Source: RBG-16-64-13 sp963718375
Lineage (GTDB): Bacteria; Actinomycetota; Thermoleophilia; RBG-16-64-13
NCBI GenBank assembly: GCA_963718375.1
Contig: CAVQZD010000005.1
Coordinates: 1 to 64,000 of the forward strand
Length of the DNA: 64,000 bases
Direction: 5' to 3'
In this document: piece by piece, positions 17,795-27,291 of the stretch
Position numbering within the stretch: position 1 is the stretch's first letter
How the letters are laid out: every line of letters begins with the position of its first letter
Notes under the pieces: model-generated
Database searches by the model: none
Told to the model about the DNA's origin: nothing
What the model saw: the letters and a program-made list of their open reading frames with translations, nothing else
Program-made: the position numbers and the translations under genes

Positions 17795-18646
17795 ATGGCT
17801 AAGTCGCCTGTGAACTTCAGCAAAGCGGCAGAGACTTGGAAGAACAGCATGGCGGCTGTGGCTCGTTCGGGCGCGGTGATGCTCGGTGGTGAAGGATCCC
17901 TTGTCGACCAGGCTCGTCAGCAGTTCGCATCAGGGGGCACGCCCCCTGCGACGTGGAGCGGCCCGTGGTCCGACCTGGCGGAGTTGTCTTTGGCGCCGGG
18001 TGAGTTGCTCATCGTCTTCGTCATCCCCGGCGATGAGGAAGAAGTACTCGCAGCGCTCGAATCGGGCTCCCTTAGGGGGGGAGTGGTCTTGGCGGTCGAC
18101 GAGGGCTCATCTGCCACGGGCCGAATGTCTCATCCCGGTAGCGGTGTCGTCAGACTGTCTTTCTCGGACAAGCCCGACCACTGGCGCCGCTTGTTCGAAG
18201 CCTGCGCGACCGCGGCGGGCGACCACATCGTAGCTCTGGGCCGCAGGTACCCCGCGCTCAGGAGACCGACTGCCCACAAAGTCATCTACAGGACGGCGGC
18301 TCAGAATGCCTTGATCGGGGCTCTGTTCTTCATCCCGGGGACTGACATGCCTGTGATGACACTCAATCAAGGACGCATGGTGCTCTCGCTGGCCGGCATC
18401 TATGGCGAGTCGATAGACAAGGAGAGGGCCGTGGAGTTGGTCGGTCTGGTGGGGGCAGGGTTCGGTCTGCGGGCTCTGGCCCGCGCGCTTGTCAGCTTGA
18501 CCCCGGTGATCGGCTGGGTGGTGAAAGCCGGCACCGCGTTCACCGGCACAGTGGCGCTGGGCTACGCGGCCGTGCACTACTTCGAGATGGGGGCGCCGGT
18601 CTCCACCGGCAAGGTGGTGGCGCTCTTCGGTTCGCTCAGGCGTTGA
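17795..18646 (+). CDS. DUF697-like membrane-associated protein
   Basis: A 283-residue protein of unknown function. The C-terminal half resembles DUF697. It has a helical hydrophobic segment with AAQNALIGALFFIPGTDMP, then the conserved LNQGRMVLSLAGIYG block, then alternating hydrophobic helices. The N-terminal half (residues 1-150) is soluble, with an alpha/beta look and no recognised motif, in particular no GTPase P-loop. The ATG has a strong AAAGGAGTC site upstream. It lies 12 bases after rodA, and its stop overlaps the next start, so it is in the same operon as both. The family assignment is from visual resemblance only. Confidence 0.7.
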   Translation: MAKSPVNFSKAAETWKNSMAAVARSGAVMLGGEGSLVDQARQQFASGGTPPATWSGPWSDLAELSLAPGELLIVFVIPGDEEEVLAALESGSLRGGVVLAVDEGSSATGRMSHPGSGVVRLSFSDKPDHWRRLFEACATAAGDHIVALGRRYPALRRPTAHKVIYRTAAQNALIGALFFIPGTDMPVMTLNQGRMVLSLAGIYGESIDKERAVELVGLVGAGFGLRALARALVSLTPVIGWVVKAGTAFTGTVALGYAAVHYFEMGAPVSTGKVVALFGSLRR

Positions 18647-21177
18647 GAGACACATCGCCCGAGCGGAGATTCGAGGACCTTCTCCCGCGGGTCCAGCGAC
18701 CGGCTCGGCTCACAGGCGGTGAGACCGGCAGTGGACCCGGTTTCAAGGACGACCCTCGCGAGCTGCGCGTAGTGCTTGCATTTCCGGACACCTACGAGAT
18801 CGGGATCTCGAACCAGGCGCTCCAGATCCTGTACGGCCTTGCGGGTTCGCGGGACGGCGTGGGGGTGGAACGCACCTACTTGCCCTGGGTGGACGTCATC
18901 GGCGAGATGCGCAAAGAAGAGATACCGCTGCTGACTCTCGAGACCTGGTCACCCGTCGTGTCCGCGGATCTTCTGGGCATCACCCTGCAGCATGAGTCGA
19001 ACTTGACGAACCTCCTGGAGATGTTGGACCTAGCCGGGATACCCGTACGGGCGGCAGACAGGGATGAGGGGCATCCGCTCGTCGTGGTGGGGGGGCCGGC
19101 CTGCGCGAACCCCGCCCCGGTCGGCGCCTTCGTGGACGCTGTCGTCGTCGGCGACGGCGAGGAGGTCTTCGTCGAGATCCTCGACGTTCTAACGCAGGCG
19201 AAGCTGGCGGGGTCGGACAGGTCTGCGAGGAAGGCGCTGCTTGCGCAGGTGCAGGGCGTGTTCGTGCCGGGCGTCAGTGAGAAAGTGGTGCGCAGATGCC
19301 TGCCCCGGCTGCAGGGAGCGCCGTATCCGGACGCCTGCCTGGTGCCTTTGACGGAAGGGGTGCACGACCGGGCTTGGGTCGAGGTGATGCGGGGCTGCAC
19401 CAGAGGCTGTCGCTTCTGCCAGGCCGGCATGTGGTACAGGCCAGTCAGGGAGCGTCCGGTCGCTGAGATCTTGAGCTTGACAGAGGGGCAGCTGCGGGCC
19501 ACGGGGTACCAGGAAGTGGCCTTCGCGTCGCTCTCCACCACAGACTACTCATGCGTGGAGCGACTACTGAGCGAGGCGGGTCGGGCGTTCCCTGAGGTGA
19601 GGGTCTCGCTACCCTCCTTGCGGGTCGATGGCGCGGCGGTCAAGCTGGCCGGGCTGGTCTCTCCCACGGGCGGCTCGCTGACGCTGGCTCCGGAGGCCGG
19701 CAGTCAGAGGATGCGCGATGTGATCAACAAGAACGTCACCGAGGCGGACGTGCTGGGCGCCGTGCAAGAGGCCGTGCGCGCTGGCAAGACCACCCTGAAG
19801 CTGTATTTCATGATCGGACTACCCTGGGAGGATGACGAGGACGCCACAGCCATCGCAGACCTATGTCTGAAGGTGCGTGATGTCGCGCGGGCCTCCATGG
19901 GGTCACGGGCGAACCGGCTGCAACTCAACATCAGCGTCAACAACTTCATACCGAAGGCCTTCACTCCCTTCCAGTGGGCGGGGATGTCGGACAGGGTCAC
20001 GTTGTCGCGTCGCCAGGCCCTTATCCGCGCGCGGCTGCACAAGCCGGGCGTGCGGGTGTCGTTCTCCAGCCCGAACTCCAGTTATCTGGAGGCCGCGCTC
20101 GCGCGAGGGGGAGAAGACATGGCCGACGTCATCGAAAGCGCTTGGCGGGAAGGCGCGCGACTGGACGCTTGGACCGAGCAGTTCGCCGGTGCGGCCTGGG
20201 ACCAGGCCTTCGCAGCGACGGGCCTATCAGCCGAGGAGCGGGCGACTGCGGTCATCGATAGAGAGGCGGCACTACCATGGGATGTGGTCGAGGGATGCGT
20301 CCGCGAGGAGTTCTTGCTGTCGGAATGGGATAAGGCGGTCCATGGAGACATCACTCCCGACTGCCGTTGGGACGAGTGCTCTGATTGCGGCGTGTGCGGT
20401 GGAGCACTGCGGATCGAGTTGGCGGGATCTCGCGAGAGGGGTGAGGCAGGCGGTGACGGATCGAGTCCGCTGCCGGCGTCGACCCGGGAGGGCGTGCAGC
20501 AGGTGCGCTGGCGTTACGTGGCCACCTTCAGCGTGACTGGGAGGGACCGATTCCTGGGTCATCTAGACCGCGCCGAGATCTTTCGAAGGGCAGTGCGCAG
20601 GGCCGGCGGCCGGTTGGCGCTGTCGGGCGGAATGCGTCCCAAGGCACTTCTGAGCCTGGCCTTGCCCCTCGCAGTTGGGGTCGAGGGAACCAGCGAGCTG
20701 GCGGGATTCGAGCTCCAGGCGCCCGTGGATGAAGGCTTTCGTGCGAGACTCGCCGAGTCGTTGCCGGAGCACACGCGCCTACTCGATCTGCAGCTGTACG
20801 GAGGGCGGCGTTCGCTCGCGGCGCGCGTGACTGGGGCCACATACGAGGTGACGGTCAAGGCTGTCGGAACAGAAGGGGCCCCGGCCCGCGAGTTGCAGAA
20901 GGCCGCTCAGAGGTTCGCGGAGAGTGGGGAGCTCATGGTGGAAGAGTCGCGCGAAGGACGGGCGCGTCAGGTGGACGTCAAAGCGTATGTTGACCAAGTC
21001 CTAGTCGAGGCCCAAGGTCCGCACTCGTTCATCATCGGCTTTCGGGCCAAGGTGACCCCGAGCGGCACCGCGCGGCCTGAGCGTGTGGTGCAGGCCTTGG
21101 AGATGCTGAGTGGCATAGGCTTAGAGATCCAGAAAGTCACCCGTGTCCGCATACACCTGGGGGATGGAGAGGCCTAG
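18643..21177 (+). CDS. TIGR03960 family B12-binding/radical SAM protein fused to a DUF2344 (TIGR03936) domain
   Basis: An 844-residue fusion. The N-terminal part (about 40-200) looks like a B12-binding-type domain (FPDTYEIGISNQALQILY, VVGGPACANPAP). The radical SAM domain follows, with its [4Fe-4S] cysteines at 252, 256 and 259 (RGCTRGCRFC). The C-terminal about 230 residues (from RWRYVATFSVTGRDRFLGHLD) match TIGR03936. A Ser/Gly/Glu-rich linker of about 30 residues joins the halves. In many genomes the two are separate genes upstream of rng, rplU and rpmA, as here. The biochemical role is not established. The context suggests a link to RNA or ribosome modification, which is inference. The TTG start overlaps the preceding stop. 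Confidence 0.9.
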   Translation: MRDTSPERRFEDLLPRVQRPARLTGGETGSGPGFKDDPRELRVVLAFPDTYEIGISNQALQILYGLAGSRDGVGVERTYLPWVDVIGEMRKEEIPLLTLETWSPVVSADLLGITLQHESNLTNLLEMLDLAGIPVRAADRDEGHPLVVVGGPACANPAPVGAFVDAVVVGDGEEVFVEILDVLTQAKLAGSDRSARKALLAQVQGVFVPGVSEKVVRRCLPRLQGAPYPDACLVPLTEGVHDRAWVEVMRGCTRGCRFCQAGMWYRPVRERPVAEILSLTEGQLRATGYQEVAFASLSTTDYSCVERLLSEAGRAFPEVRVSLPSLRVDGAAVKLAGLVSPTGGSLTLAPEAGSQRMRDVINKNVTEADVLGAVQEAVRAGKTTLKLYFMIGLPWEDDEDATAIADLCLKVRDVARASMGSRANRLQLNISVNNFIPKAFTPFQWAGMSDRVTLSRRQALIRARLHKPGVRVSFSSPNSSYLEAALARGGEDMADVIESAWREGARLDAWTEQFAGAAWDQAFAATGLSAEERATAVIDREAALPWDVVEGCVREEFLLSEWDKAVHGDITPDCRWDECSDCGVCGGALRIELAGSRERGEAGGDGSSPLPASTREGVQQVRWRYVATFSVTGRDRFLGHLDRAEIFRRAVRRAGGRLALSGGMRPKALLSLALPLAVGVEGTSELAGFELQAPVDEGFRARLAESLPEHTRLLDLQLYGGRRSLAARVTGATYEVTVKAVGTEGAPARELQKAAQRFAESGELMVEESREGRARQVDVKAYVDQVLVEAQGPHSFIIGFRAKVTPSGTARPERVVQALEMLSGIGLEIQKVTRVRIHLGDGEA

Positions 21178-22653
21178 ATGCAGCAGCTGATCATCTCTCG
21201 CGACCGACGTCAGACCAGAGTGGCCCTAGTCGAGAATGGCCGAGCCCTCGAGTTCTACGTAGAGCCCAGCGATCGTCCCACCCTGGTGGGTAACGTCTAT
21301 AAGGGCCGCGTGGACAAGGTGCTGAAGGGCATGGATGCCGCCTTCGTCGACATCGGGATGGAGCGCAACGGCTTCTTAGCGGTCGATGAAGCGGACGCTC
21401 TCGGCGGCCGCGGCAAGCAGCAGAAGATCACCTCCCTTCTGCAGGGGGGCAAGGAGATCCTGGTGCGCGTCATACGGGACCCGATGGGGGGCAAGGGGCC
21501 GAGACTGAGCACTCAGATGCTCTTTGTGGGGCGCCATCTCCTGTACAGCCCCGTGGCGAAGATATCAGGAGCTTCGCGCCGGCTGGAAGGAGCGGAGAGG
21601 GAGCGCCTGCGCGCGCTATGTGGCGCACTGGGTCTGGAGCAGGGCGGGGTGGTGGCCCGTACAGCGGCTGAGGGGGTACAGTCGGAGGCTCTGGAACGGG
21701 AGCTCCGCTTTCTCAGGCGGGTCTGGGGATTAGTCGAGCAGAGCGCAGCGGGTCGGACTGCCCCAGCCCTCGTCTATCGGGAATGTGGGTTGGCGCTGCG
21801 TGCGGTGCGCGACCTGCTGGGACCTGAGTTCGGCGAAGTGCTCGTGGACGACGCGCTTCTCCATAGGCAGTTGGTCAACTATCTGCGGGCTGTGGCACCT
21901 GAAGCGCAGGGCCGCGTGCATCTGCAGTCTGATGGTATCCCCTTGTTCGAGAGATTCGGATTGGAGTCTGAGATCGGCACTGCGCTGAGGCGTCGCGTCG
22001 AACTCCCCTCAGGGGGCTACCTGGTCATAGATCACACCGAGGCCTTGACGGTGGTGGACGTCAACACAGGCAGCTACGTGCGCGGCAAGCGCTTGGAGGA
22101 CACCACCCTGAAGACCAATGTGGAGGCGTGCCACGAAGTCGTTCGGCAGCTGAGGTTGCGCGACATCGGGGGCATCATAGTCATAGACTTCATCGACATG
22201 GCGATCGAGGCCAATCGGGAGGCCGTGGTTGCCGCACTCAAGGACGAACTGGCCGCCGACCGCACCAAGAGCTACGTGGTGGAGATCTCGCCGCTGGGGC
22301 TCGTTGAGATGACGAGGCAGAACGTCACTCCTGGGGTGCGCGAGGTACTTACCGTCTCGTGTCCGACCTGTGAGGGGGAGGGGAGGATCAGGTCGGAGAC
22401 CTCTGCCCTGGCGGACGTAGAGCGGGGCATCCGCAGACTGGCCCGGATGTCGTCCCTGCCTGTGGTCCGCATCGAGGTCCACCCGAGGATGGCGGCTTTG
22501 CTTGGCCAGGGAGCAAGGACAGCAGGCGGCGAAGGAGCAGAGAACGGGGCCTCAGCGCTGGCCCTGTTGGAGGCCGAGACGGGCAAGCGCCTGACTATCA
22601 GAGAGGCCGGTCTCGGTGTCAGCCTCGATCACTGCATCATGGCCGCGGAATAG
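21178..22653 (+). CDS. rng: ribonuclease E/G family endoribonuclease
   Basis: Single-strand-specific endoribonuclease for rRNA maturation and mRNA decay. It starts directly with the S1-like region (GNVYKGRVDKVLKGMDAAFVDIG) and lacks the long scaffold extensions of proteobacterial RNase E. At 491 residues it is RNase G-sized. Catalytic aspartates are visible at Asp294 (VVDVNTGSYV) and Asp337 (IVIDFIDM). The zinc-link cysteines are 395 and 398 (SCPTCEGEGR). ATG 21178 begins one base after the upstream stop. Its place before rplU and rpmA is conserved across many phyla. Confidence 0.95.
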   Translation: MQQLIISRDRRQTRVALVENGRALEFYVEPSDRPTLVGNVYKGRVDKVLKGMDAAFVDIGMERNGFLAVDEADALGGRGKQQKITSLLQGGKEILVRVIRDPMGGKGPRLSTQMLFVGRHLLYSPVAKISGASRRLEGAERERLRALCGALGLEQGGVVARTAAEGVQSEALERELRFLRRVWGLVEQSAAGRTAPALVYRECGLALRAVRDLLGPEFGEVLVDDALLHRQLVNYLRAVAPEAQGRVHLQSDGIPLFERFGLESEIGTALRRRVELPSGGYLVIDHTEALTVVDVNTGSYVRGKRLEDTTLKTNVEACHEVVRQLRLRDIGGIIVIDFIDMAIEANREAVVAALKDELAADRTKSYVVEISPLGLVEMTRQNVTPGVREVLTVSCPTCEGEGRIRSETSALADVERGIRRLARMSSLPVVRIEVHPRMAALLGQGARTAGGEGAENGASALALLEAETGKRLTIREAGLGVSLDHCIMAAE

Positions 22654-22745
22654 TGGCAGCCAGGGGGTTACCCTGCTATACTCCCAAACTCGCGGCGGCC
22701 GTCTCTCTAACGGACGTCATTTCGAAGAGAGCTCAAGGAGTAGAG
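22654..22745 (+). promoter_or_regulatory. rplU-rpmA leader with a probable -10
   Basis: This 92-base gap carries TATACT at 22677-22682, a good -10. The hexamer 17 bases upstream (TGGCAG, 22654-22659) is a poor -35. A transcript from here would have a leader of about 55 bases before the rplU ATG, with CAAGGAGTAGAG as its ribosome-binding site. I see no recognisable riboswitch or ribosomal-protein leader structure. Confidence 0.45.
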
Positions 22746-23078
22746 ATGTTCGCCATCGTCGTAGTCGGCGGTAAGCAGTACAGGGTGGAAGAGGGCGGAG
22801 ACCTAGTGGTCGACCGCCTTGATGTCGCTCCCGGTAAGACCGTCGAGCTCAGTCCACTGCTCGTCGCGAAAGACAAAGACGTCCTCTTGACCAGCGAGGG
22901 CAAGAAGTCCAAGGTGACGGCCGAGGTGATCGAGCACTTCAGGGGTCCGAAGATCGTCATCTCGAAGTTCAAGCCCAAGCGTGGTTATCGACGGAAGACG
23001 GGTTTTCGCTCGTCCCTCACGCGTCTTGAAGTGAAGAAGATCACTGTCCCGGCCGAGAAGGCCGTTCAGGAGGCTTAG
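22746..23078 (+). CDS. rplU: 50S ribosomal protein L21
   Basis: Large-subunit protein that binds 23S rRNA. The 110-residue product has the family start MFAIVVVGGKQYRV and the C-terminal HFRGPKIVISKFKPKRGYRR block that contacts RNA. ATG 22746 follows AAGGAGTAGAG. The reading frame stays open upstream as far as the rng stop, but homology begins at this ATG. A short tail (VPAEKAVQEA) ends the protein. rpmA follows two bases after its stop. Confidence 0.97.
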   Translation: MFAIVVVGGKQYRVEEGGDLVVDRLDVAPGKTVELSPLLVAKDKDVLLTSEGKKSKVTAEVIEHFRGPKIVISKFKPKRGYRRKTGFRSSLTRLEVKKITVPAEKAVQEA

Positions 23079-23080
23079 AG

Positions 23081-23332
23081 ATGGCTCATAAAAAAGGCGG
23101 CGGCAGCTCCAGGAACGGCCGCGATTCAAACGCGCAGCGACTCGGTGTGAAGGCGTTCGCCGGAGAAATGGTCAAGGCCGGCGCCATAATCGTGCGGCAA
23201 CGGGGCACGCGCTTTCGCCCAGGCGAGAATGTGGGCATCGGCTCCGACGATACGCTGTTCGCCAAAGCCGCCGGCCAGGTGGAGTTCACCACCGGCAGGG
23301 CGGGGCGCGTAGTCAGCATCAAAGCCGAATAA
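23081..23332 (+). CDS. rpmA: 50S ribosomal protein L27
   Basis: Large-subunit protein whose N-terminus reaches toward the peptidyl-transferase centre. At 83 residues it has the typical MAHKKGGGSSRNGRDSNAQR start and the KAGAIIVRQRGTRFRPGENV core. Firmicutes carry a cleavable N-terminal extension before AHKKG. It is absent here, which fits an actinobacterial type. GGAGGCTTAGAG lies just upstream. The L21-L27-Obg order is the standard one. Confidence 0.97.
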   Translation: MAHKKGGGSSRNGRDSNAQRLGVKAFAGEMVKAGAIIVRQRGTRFRPGENVGIGSDDTLFAKAAGQVEFTTGRAGRVVSIKAE

Positions 23333-23380
23333 CTGCCAGAGGCGGCCCGCGACTGGGCCTGCCTTCCCGAGGACCTGCCC

Positions 23381-24892
23381 ATGTTCTTCGATCAGGCCAA
23401 GATACATGTGGCGGCCGGCAACGGCGGTAGTGGCTGTGTCTCCTTTCGACGCGAGAAGCACGTTCCGCGCGGTGGCCCAGACGGTGGCGACGGTGGGCGC
23501 GGCGGTGACGTCGTGCTCTATGTCGATCCCCAAGTCCGCGACCTCCAGCTCTTCACCTACAAGGTGCATTTCAAAGGCGGCGCCGGTCAGGCCGGTAGGG
23601 GAGCTAAGAAACACGGTTCAAACGGCGACACGGTGCGCATCCCGGTGCCGGTCGGTACTCAGGTCTGGGCAGAGCAAGCATCCGGTGCGGAGGGCACTGG
23701 GGACGCTCAGAACGAGGGGGGCGGCCCGGCAGCAGACAGTGCGGAGAACGGACTGCTTGTCGCAGACCTGATCCGCCGGGGTGAGGAGTTGGTCGTTGCT
23801 TGTGGCGGGGCCGGGGGAAGAGGAAACTCCCGCTTCACCAACTCAGTACACCAGGCCCCGAAGTTCGCGGAGCTGGGGGAGTCTGGGGAGAGTGGCTGGC
23901 TCAGGCTGTCGCTCAAACTCATGGCTGACGCCGGACTTGCGGGTCTGCCCAATGCCGGCAAGTCCTCGCTGCTGAAGAGGCTGTCCAACGCCAAACCCAA
24001 AGTGGCGGCCTATCCGTTCACCACCCTCGAGCCGATGCTGGGCGTGGTCGACTGGTCGGGCGAAGGTGACGTGTTCACGCTCGCGGACGTGCCAGGACTG
24101 CTGGAGGGGGCCAGCGAAGGCGTGGGCCTGGGACACGAGTTCCTCGCGCACTTGGAGCGCTGCTTCCTGCTGGTGCACGTGGTCGACATCGCCGATGCGG
24201 GCGGACCGGAACCCTTGGAGGCTTTCAGGGTGATCCTGCACGAGCTGGAGGCACACGCGGCCGGCTTGGCGGAGAAGCCCCAACTGGTGGTGCTGAGCAA
24301 GATCGACGCCGTTGCCCCGGAAGAGGTCGAAGCGCAGAGGCAGGTCTTCGCCCGGGAGGTAGAGCGGCTTCGGGCGGAGGGTCATCCCGCCTTCAGCTAC
24401 GTCATGGGTGATGACGCACCGCTCGCTCAGCAGATGGTCTGGCCCGTGTCGGCCAGCACCGGAGCGGGGCTGAGGGGGCTCGTCCGTCGGATAGGGCCGA
24501 TGTTGCGGGAACTGGGCGCGGGAAGTGAAGCGGCAGACGCGGCCGACCTGGCGGGGTCGACCGTCCCCCCCGTACCGGTAGGCGCCAGGAGCGATGGTGC
24601 GCCCGCCTGGTCGGGCGAGGTGGAGGAGTCCGCAGGCGGCGGGCACATCACCTACAGGCCTACAGGGACGTCCGAACGCTCCTTCGTGGTGAGAAAGACG
24701 GAGCAGGGTTTCGTGGTGGAGGGAGAGGCGGTGCGCCGGCTGGTCAGGAGGTTCGACCTCGACAACGACGAAGCTATCCGATATGTAGCCGAGAAGCTCG
24801 ACCGGCTGGGGGTGTATGCTGCATTGCGGGCGAAGGGAGCGCAGCCGGGGGACGATGTGGACATGGAAGGCCACGCCTTCGTGTTCGAGTGA
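23381..24892 (+). CDS. obgE: GTPase Obg
   Basis: Essential GTPase acting in 50S subunit assembly and stress signalling. The glycine-rich Obg fold fills residues 1-185. It is followed by the G domain (GLPNAGKS at 188-195, DVPGLLEGAS, LSKIDA) and a C-terminal OCT domain (from about residue 425). The length is 503, larger than the usual 430-470. Two low-complexity stretches account for this: one within the Obg fold near residues 95-122 (Gly/Ala/Glu rich) and one between the G and OCT domains near 385-415. The ATG is 48 bases after rpmA. Confidence 0.96.
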   Translation: MFFDQAKIHVAAGNGGSGCVSFRREKHVPRGGPDGGDGGRGGDVVLYVDPQVRDLQLFTYKVHFKGGAGQAGRGAKKHGSNGDTVRIPVPVGTQVWAEQASGAEGTGDAQNEGGGPAADSAENGLLVADLIRRGEELVVACGGAGGRGNSRFTNSVHQAPKFAELGESGESGWLRLSLKLMADAGLAGLPNAGKSSLLKRLSNAKPKVAAYPFTTLEPMLGVVDWSGEGDVFTLADVPGLLEGASEGVGLGHEFLAHLERCFLLVHVVDIADAGGPEPLEAFRVILHELEAHAAGLAEKPQLVVLSKIDAVAPEEVEAQRQVFAREVERLRAEGHPAFSYVMGDDAPLAQQMVWPVSASTGAGLRGLVRRIGPMLRELGAGSEAADAADLAGSTVPPVPVGARSDGAPAWSGEVEESAGGGHITYRPTGTSERSFVVRKTEQGFVVEGEAVRRLVRRFDLDNDEAIRYVAEKLDRLGVYAALRAKGAQPGDDVDMEGHAFVFE

Positions 24893-24911
24893 TGACCCCC
24901 AGAAGAAGACG

Positions 24912-26021
24912 ATGACATCTGCACGTGAGACAAAGACAGTAGTAGCCAAGGTAGGTTCGAGCACGCTCACCACAAAGAGCGGCGCGTTCCGGCTGTCACC
25001 CGTGGCCGGGATCGTCGGAGAGGTGTGTGAGCTGCACGAGCAGGGCCACCGCGTGCTGCTGGTCTCTTCGGGGGCGGTGTCCTCGGGTATGGGGGTACTT
25101 GACTTCAAGAAGCGCCCCAGCGAAGTGATCGACCTGCAGGCGGCCGCCGCGGTGGGGCAGGGGCGGCTCTTTCATATCTACACTGAGCTGTTCTCTCACG
25201 AGGGAGTGGTCACCGCACAGGTGCTCTTGACGGCCTTCGATGTGGCCGCTCGCACACAGTATCTGAATGCGCGCAACACGCTCAAGCGACTTCTCGACTG
25301 GAGAGTGGTGCCGATCATCAATGAGAACGACACTACCTCGACCGACGAACTCTGCTTTGGCGACAACGATACGCTGGCCGCGCAGGTGGCATTGCTGGTC
25401 AAGGCCGACTTGCTGGTGCTGCTTACCGACACCGATGGACTGTATACGACTGATCCGCGCTCGGATCAAGGGGCACGTCTCATCAGCCGGGTCGACGATC
25501 TGAGCGAGCTCGCCGTAGTGCAGACGACCGGCGCCGGGCCCCTGGGCTCGGGAGGCATGGCCACCAAGATCGATGCCGCGCGGATGGCGACGAGCGGTGG
25601 CATCGAGACGGTCATCGCCAAGGGAGGTCGTTCTGATGTCTTGAAAGCGTGTCTGGCGGGGGAAGATATAGGGACCCGCTTCATGCCGAACTCCTTAGGT
25701 CTGCCTGATTACAAGCTTTGGCTCCTTTTCGGCAAACCGGTGCGGGGCAAGGTGGTCGTGGACGGCGGCGCAGTGAAGGCGCTGAAGGGCAGTGGTAGCC
25801 TACTTCCCGTAGGGGTGATAGGCGTGCAGGGAGACTTCACCGGCGGTGACGCCGTGGTCGTCGTGGATGAGCAGGGCACCGAGCTTGCCAAGGGCATCGT
25901 CAGTTGCTCGAAAGAGGAGTTGGACCGGGTCAAGGGACTGCAAAGCAGACAGGCGGCCGAGTTGCTGCCGCAGGCACCCCAGGAGGCTATCCATAGGGAC
26001 TCCCTGGTGCTGATGGTCTGA
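24912..26021 (+). CDS. proB: glutamate 5-kinase
   Basis: First step of proline synthesis: ATP-dependent phosphorylation of glutamate. The amino-acid kinase domain begins at VVAKVGSSTLT and includes LVSSGAVSSGMG, INENDTTSTDELCFGDND and the TDTDGLYTTDPR nucleotide loop. A PUA domain forms the last about 85 residues (from FGKPVRGKVVVDGGA). ATG 24912 gives 369 residues, the normal length for PUA-containing ProB. The reading frame is open farther upstream into obgE, but no homology lies there. It is followed 16 bases later by proA, the next enzyme. Confidence 0.95.
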   Translation: MTSARETKTVVAKVGSSTLTTKSGAFRLSPVAGIVGEVCELHEQGHRVLLVSSGAVSSGMGVLDFKKRPSEVIDLQAAAAVGQGRLFHIYTELFSHEGVVTAQVLLTAFDVAARTQYLNARNTLKRLLDWRVVPIINENDTTSTDELCFGDNDTLAAQVALLVKADLLVLLTDTDGLYTTDPRSDQGARLISRVDDLSELAVVQTTGAGPLGSGGMATKIDAARMATSGGIETVIAKGGRSDVLKACLAGEDIGTRFMPNSLGLPDYKLWLLFGKPVRGKVVVDGGAVKALKGSGSLLPVGVIGVQGDFTGGDAVVVVDEQGTELAKGIVSCSKEELDRVKGLQSRQAAELLPQAPQEAIHRDSLVLMV

Positions 26022-26037
26022 GGGATCAGGAGGTAGG

Positions 26038-27291
26038 TTGAAGACCGAAGAACTAGCGACGTTGGCGAGAGAGGCTTCGCGCCGGTTGGCCCAGGCGAGT
26101 ACTGCCGATAAGAACCGAGCGCTTTTGGGCATGGCCGAAGCCATCGCGAGACGCAGTGCCGAGATCCTAGCGGAGAACGAGCACGACCTGATCGAGGGGC
26201 GCGCCAAGGGCCTGTCCGGAGCCTTGCTCGATCGGCTCATGCTTGATGAGGGACGTCTAGGCGGGATAGCAGCCAGTCTGATGGACATTGCGGCGCTGCC
26301 GGATCCCATCGGCGAGATCGTCGAAGGGCGCCGTACTCCCGAAGGTCTGCGCATCCAGAAGGTAAGGGTGCCGTTCGGAGTGGTGCTGGTGGTATACGAG
26401 GCACGTCCGAACGTCACTGTGGACGCGGCGGCTCTGTGCCTGAAGACCGGGAACGCGGTGATACTGCGCGGCGGTAGCGACGCGGTCCATTCGAACCACG
26501 TGCTGGCTTCGGTGATTACGGGTGCCGTGGTCGATGCCGGGCTTCCGGCTGAGTGCATCCAGTTCGTCATGGATCAGAAGCACGAGGCTCTCGTCGAGCT
26601 GCTGCAACTCAAAGAGGACATAGACCTGGTGATCCCTCGCGGAGGGGAGAGCCTCAAAGAGTTCTTGGTGAAGCATTCCAAGGTGCCGGTGATCTACGCC
26701 GCGGGTGGCAATTGTCATGTGTACGTAGACAAGGCGGCCGATCTCAAGAAGGCCTTAGGCATCACCGTCAACGCCAAGTGCCAGCGGCCGGGGGTATGCA
26801 ACGCGGCCGAGACCTTGCTGGTCCATCACTCGGTGGCGGCGAGGTTCCTGCCTGCTGCGGCCAAGGCCCTGCAGGCGCGCGGCGTGAAGCTGTACGCAGA
26901 TGAGGCCTCTCTGGAGATCCTGGCGGGCAAGGTATCCGAGGTGAAGCTGGCCACCGAGCACCATTATGCTACCGAGTTCCTGGGTCTGGAGATGGCTGTG
27001 AAGGTCGTGGAAGGCCTGCAAGAGGCGGTGGACCACATCGCGAGATACGGCACCGGTCACTCCGAGGCGATAATCACGCAGGACCTCAAGGCCAGTCAAC
27101 TCTTCGTGGAGGGGGTCGACGCCGCGGTGGTGTATATCAACGCATCGACACGATTCACTGATGGAGGCGTGTTCGGCATGGGAGCGGAGATCGGCATATC
27201 CACGCAGAAGTTGCATGCCCGGGGCCCGGTGGCGCTCAAGGAGCTCACCTGCACCAAATATGTGGTGACCGGCGATGGCCACGTCCGATGA
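26038..27291 (+). CDS. proA: glutamate-5-semialdehyde dehydrogenase (gamma-glutamyl phosphate reductase)
   Basis: NADPH-dependent reduction of gamma-glutamyl phosphate to glutamate semialdehyde, the second step to proline. The protein is 417 residues of aldehyde dehydrogenase fold. The catalytic cysteine is Cys254 in QRPGVCNAAETLL. The family segments VPFGVVLVVYEARPNVTVDAA and FTDGGVFGMGAEIGISTQ are intact. The start is TTG 26038 with CAGGAGGT seven bases before it, a strong site that decides the start. proB and proA form a two-gene proline unit inside the Obg-NadD block. Confidence 0.97.
   Translation: MKTEELATLAREASRRLAQASTADKNRALLGMAEAIARRSAEILAENEHDLIEGRAKGLSGALLDRLMLDEGRLGGIAASLMDIAALPDPIGEIVEGRRTPEGLRIQKVRVPFGVVLVVYEARPNVTVDAAALCLKTGNAVILRGGSDAVHSNHVLASVITGAVVDAGLPAECIQFVMDQKHEALVELLQLKEDIDLVIPRGGESLKEFLVKHSKVPVIYAAGGNCHVYVDKAADLKKALGITVNAKCQRPGVCNAAETLLVHHSVAARFLPAAAKALQARGVKLYADEASLEILAGKVSEVKLATEHHYATEFLGLEMAVKVVEGLQEAVDHIARYGTGHSEAIITQDLKASQLFVEGVDAAVVYINASTRFTDGGVFGMGAEIGISTQKLHARGPVALKELTCTKYVVTGDGHVR

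Noticed and set aside
23333..23380. Possible terminator between rpmA and obgE
   Set aside because: GC-rich but without a clean inverted repeat plus T-run. The genes are normally co-transcribed.
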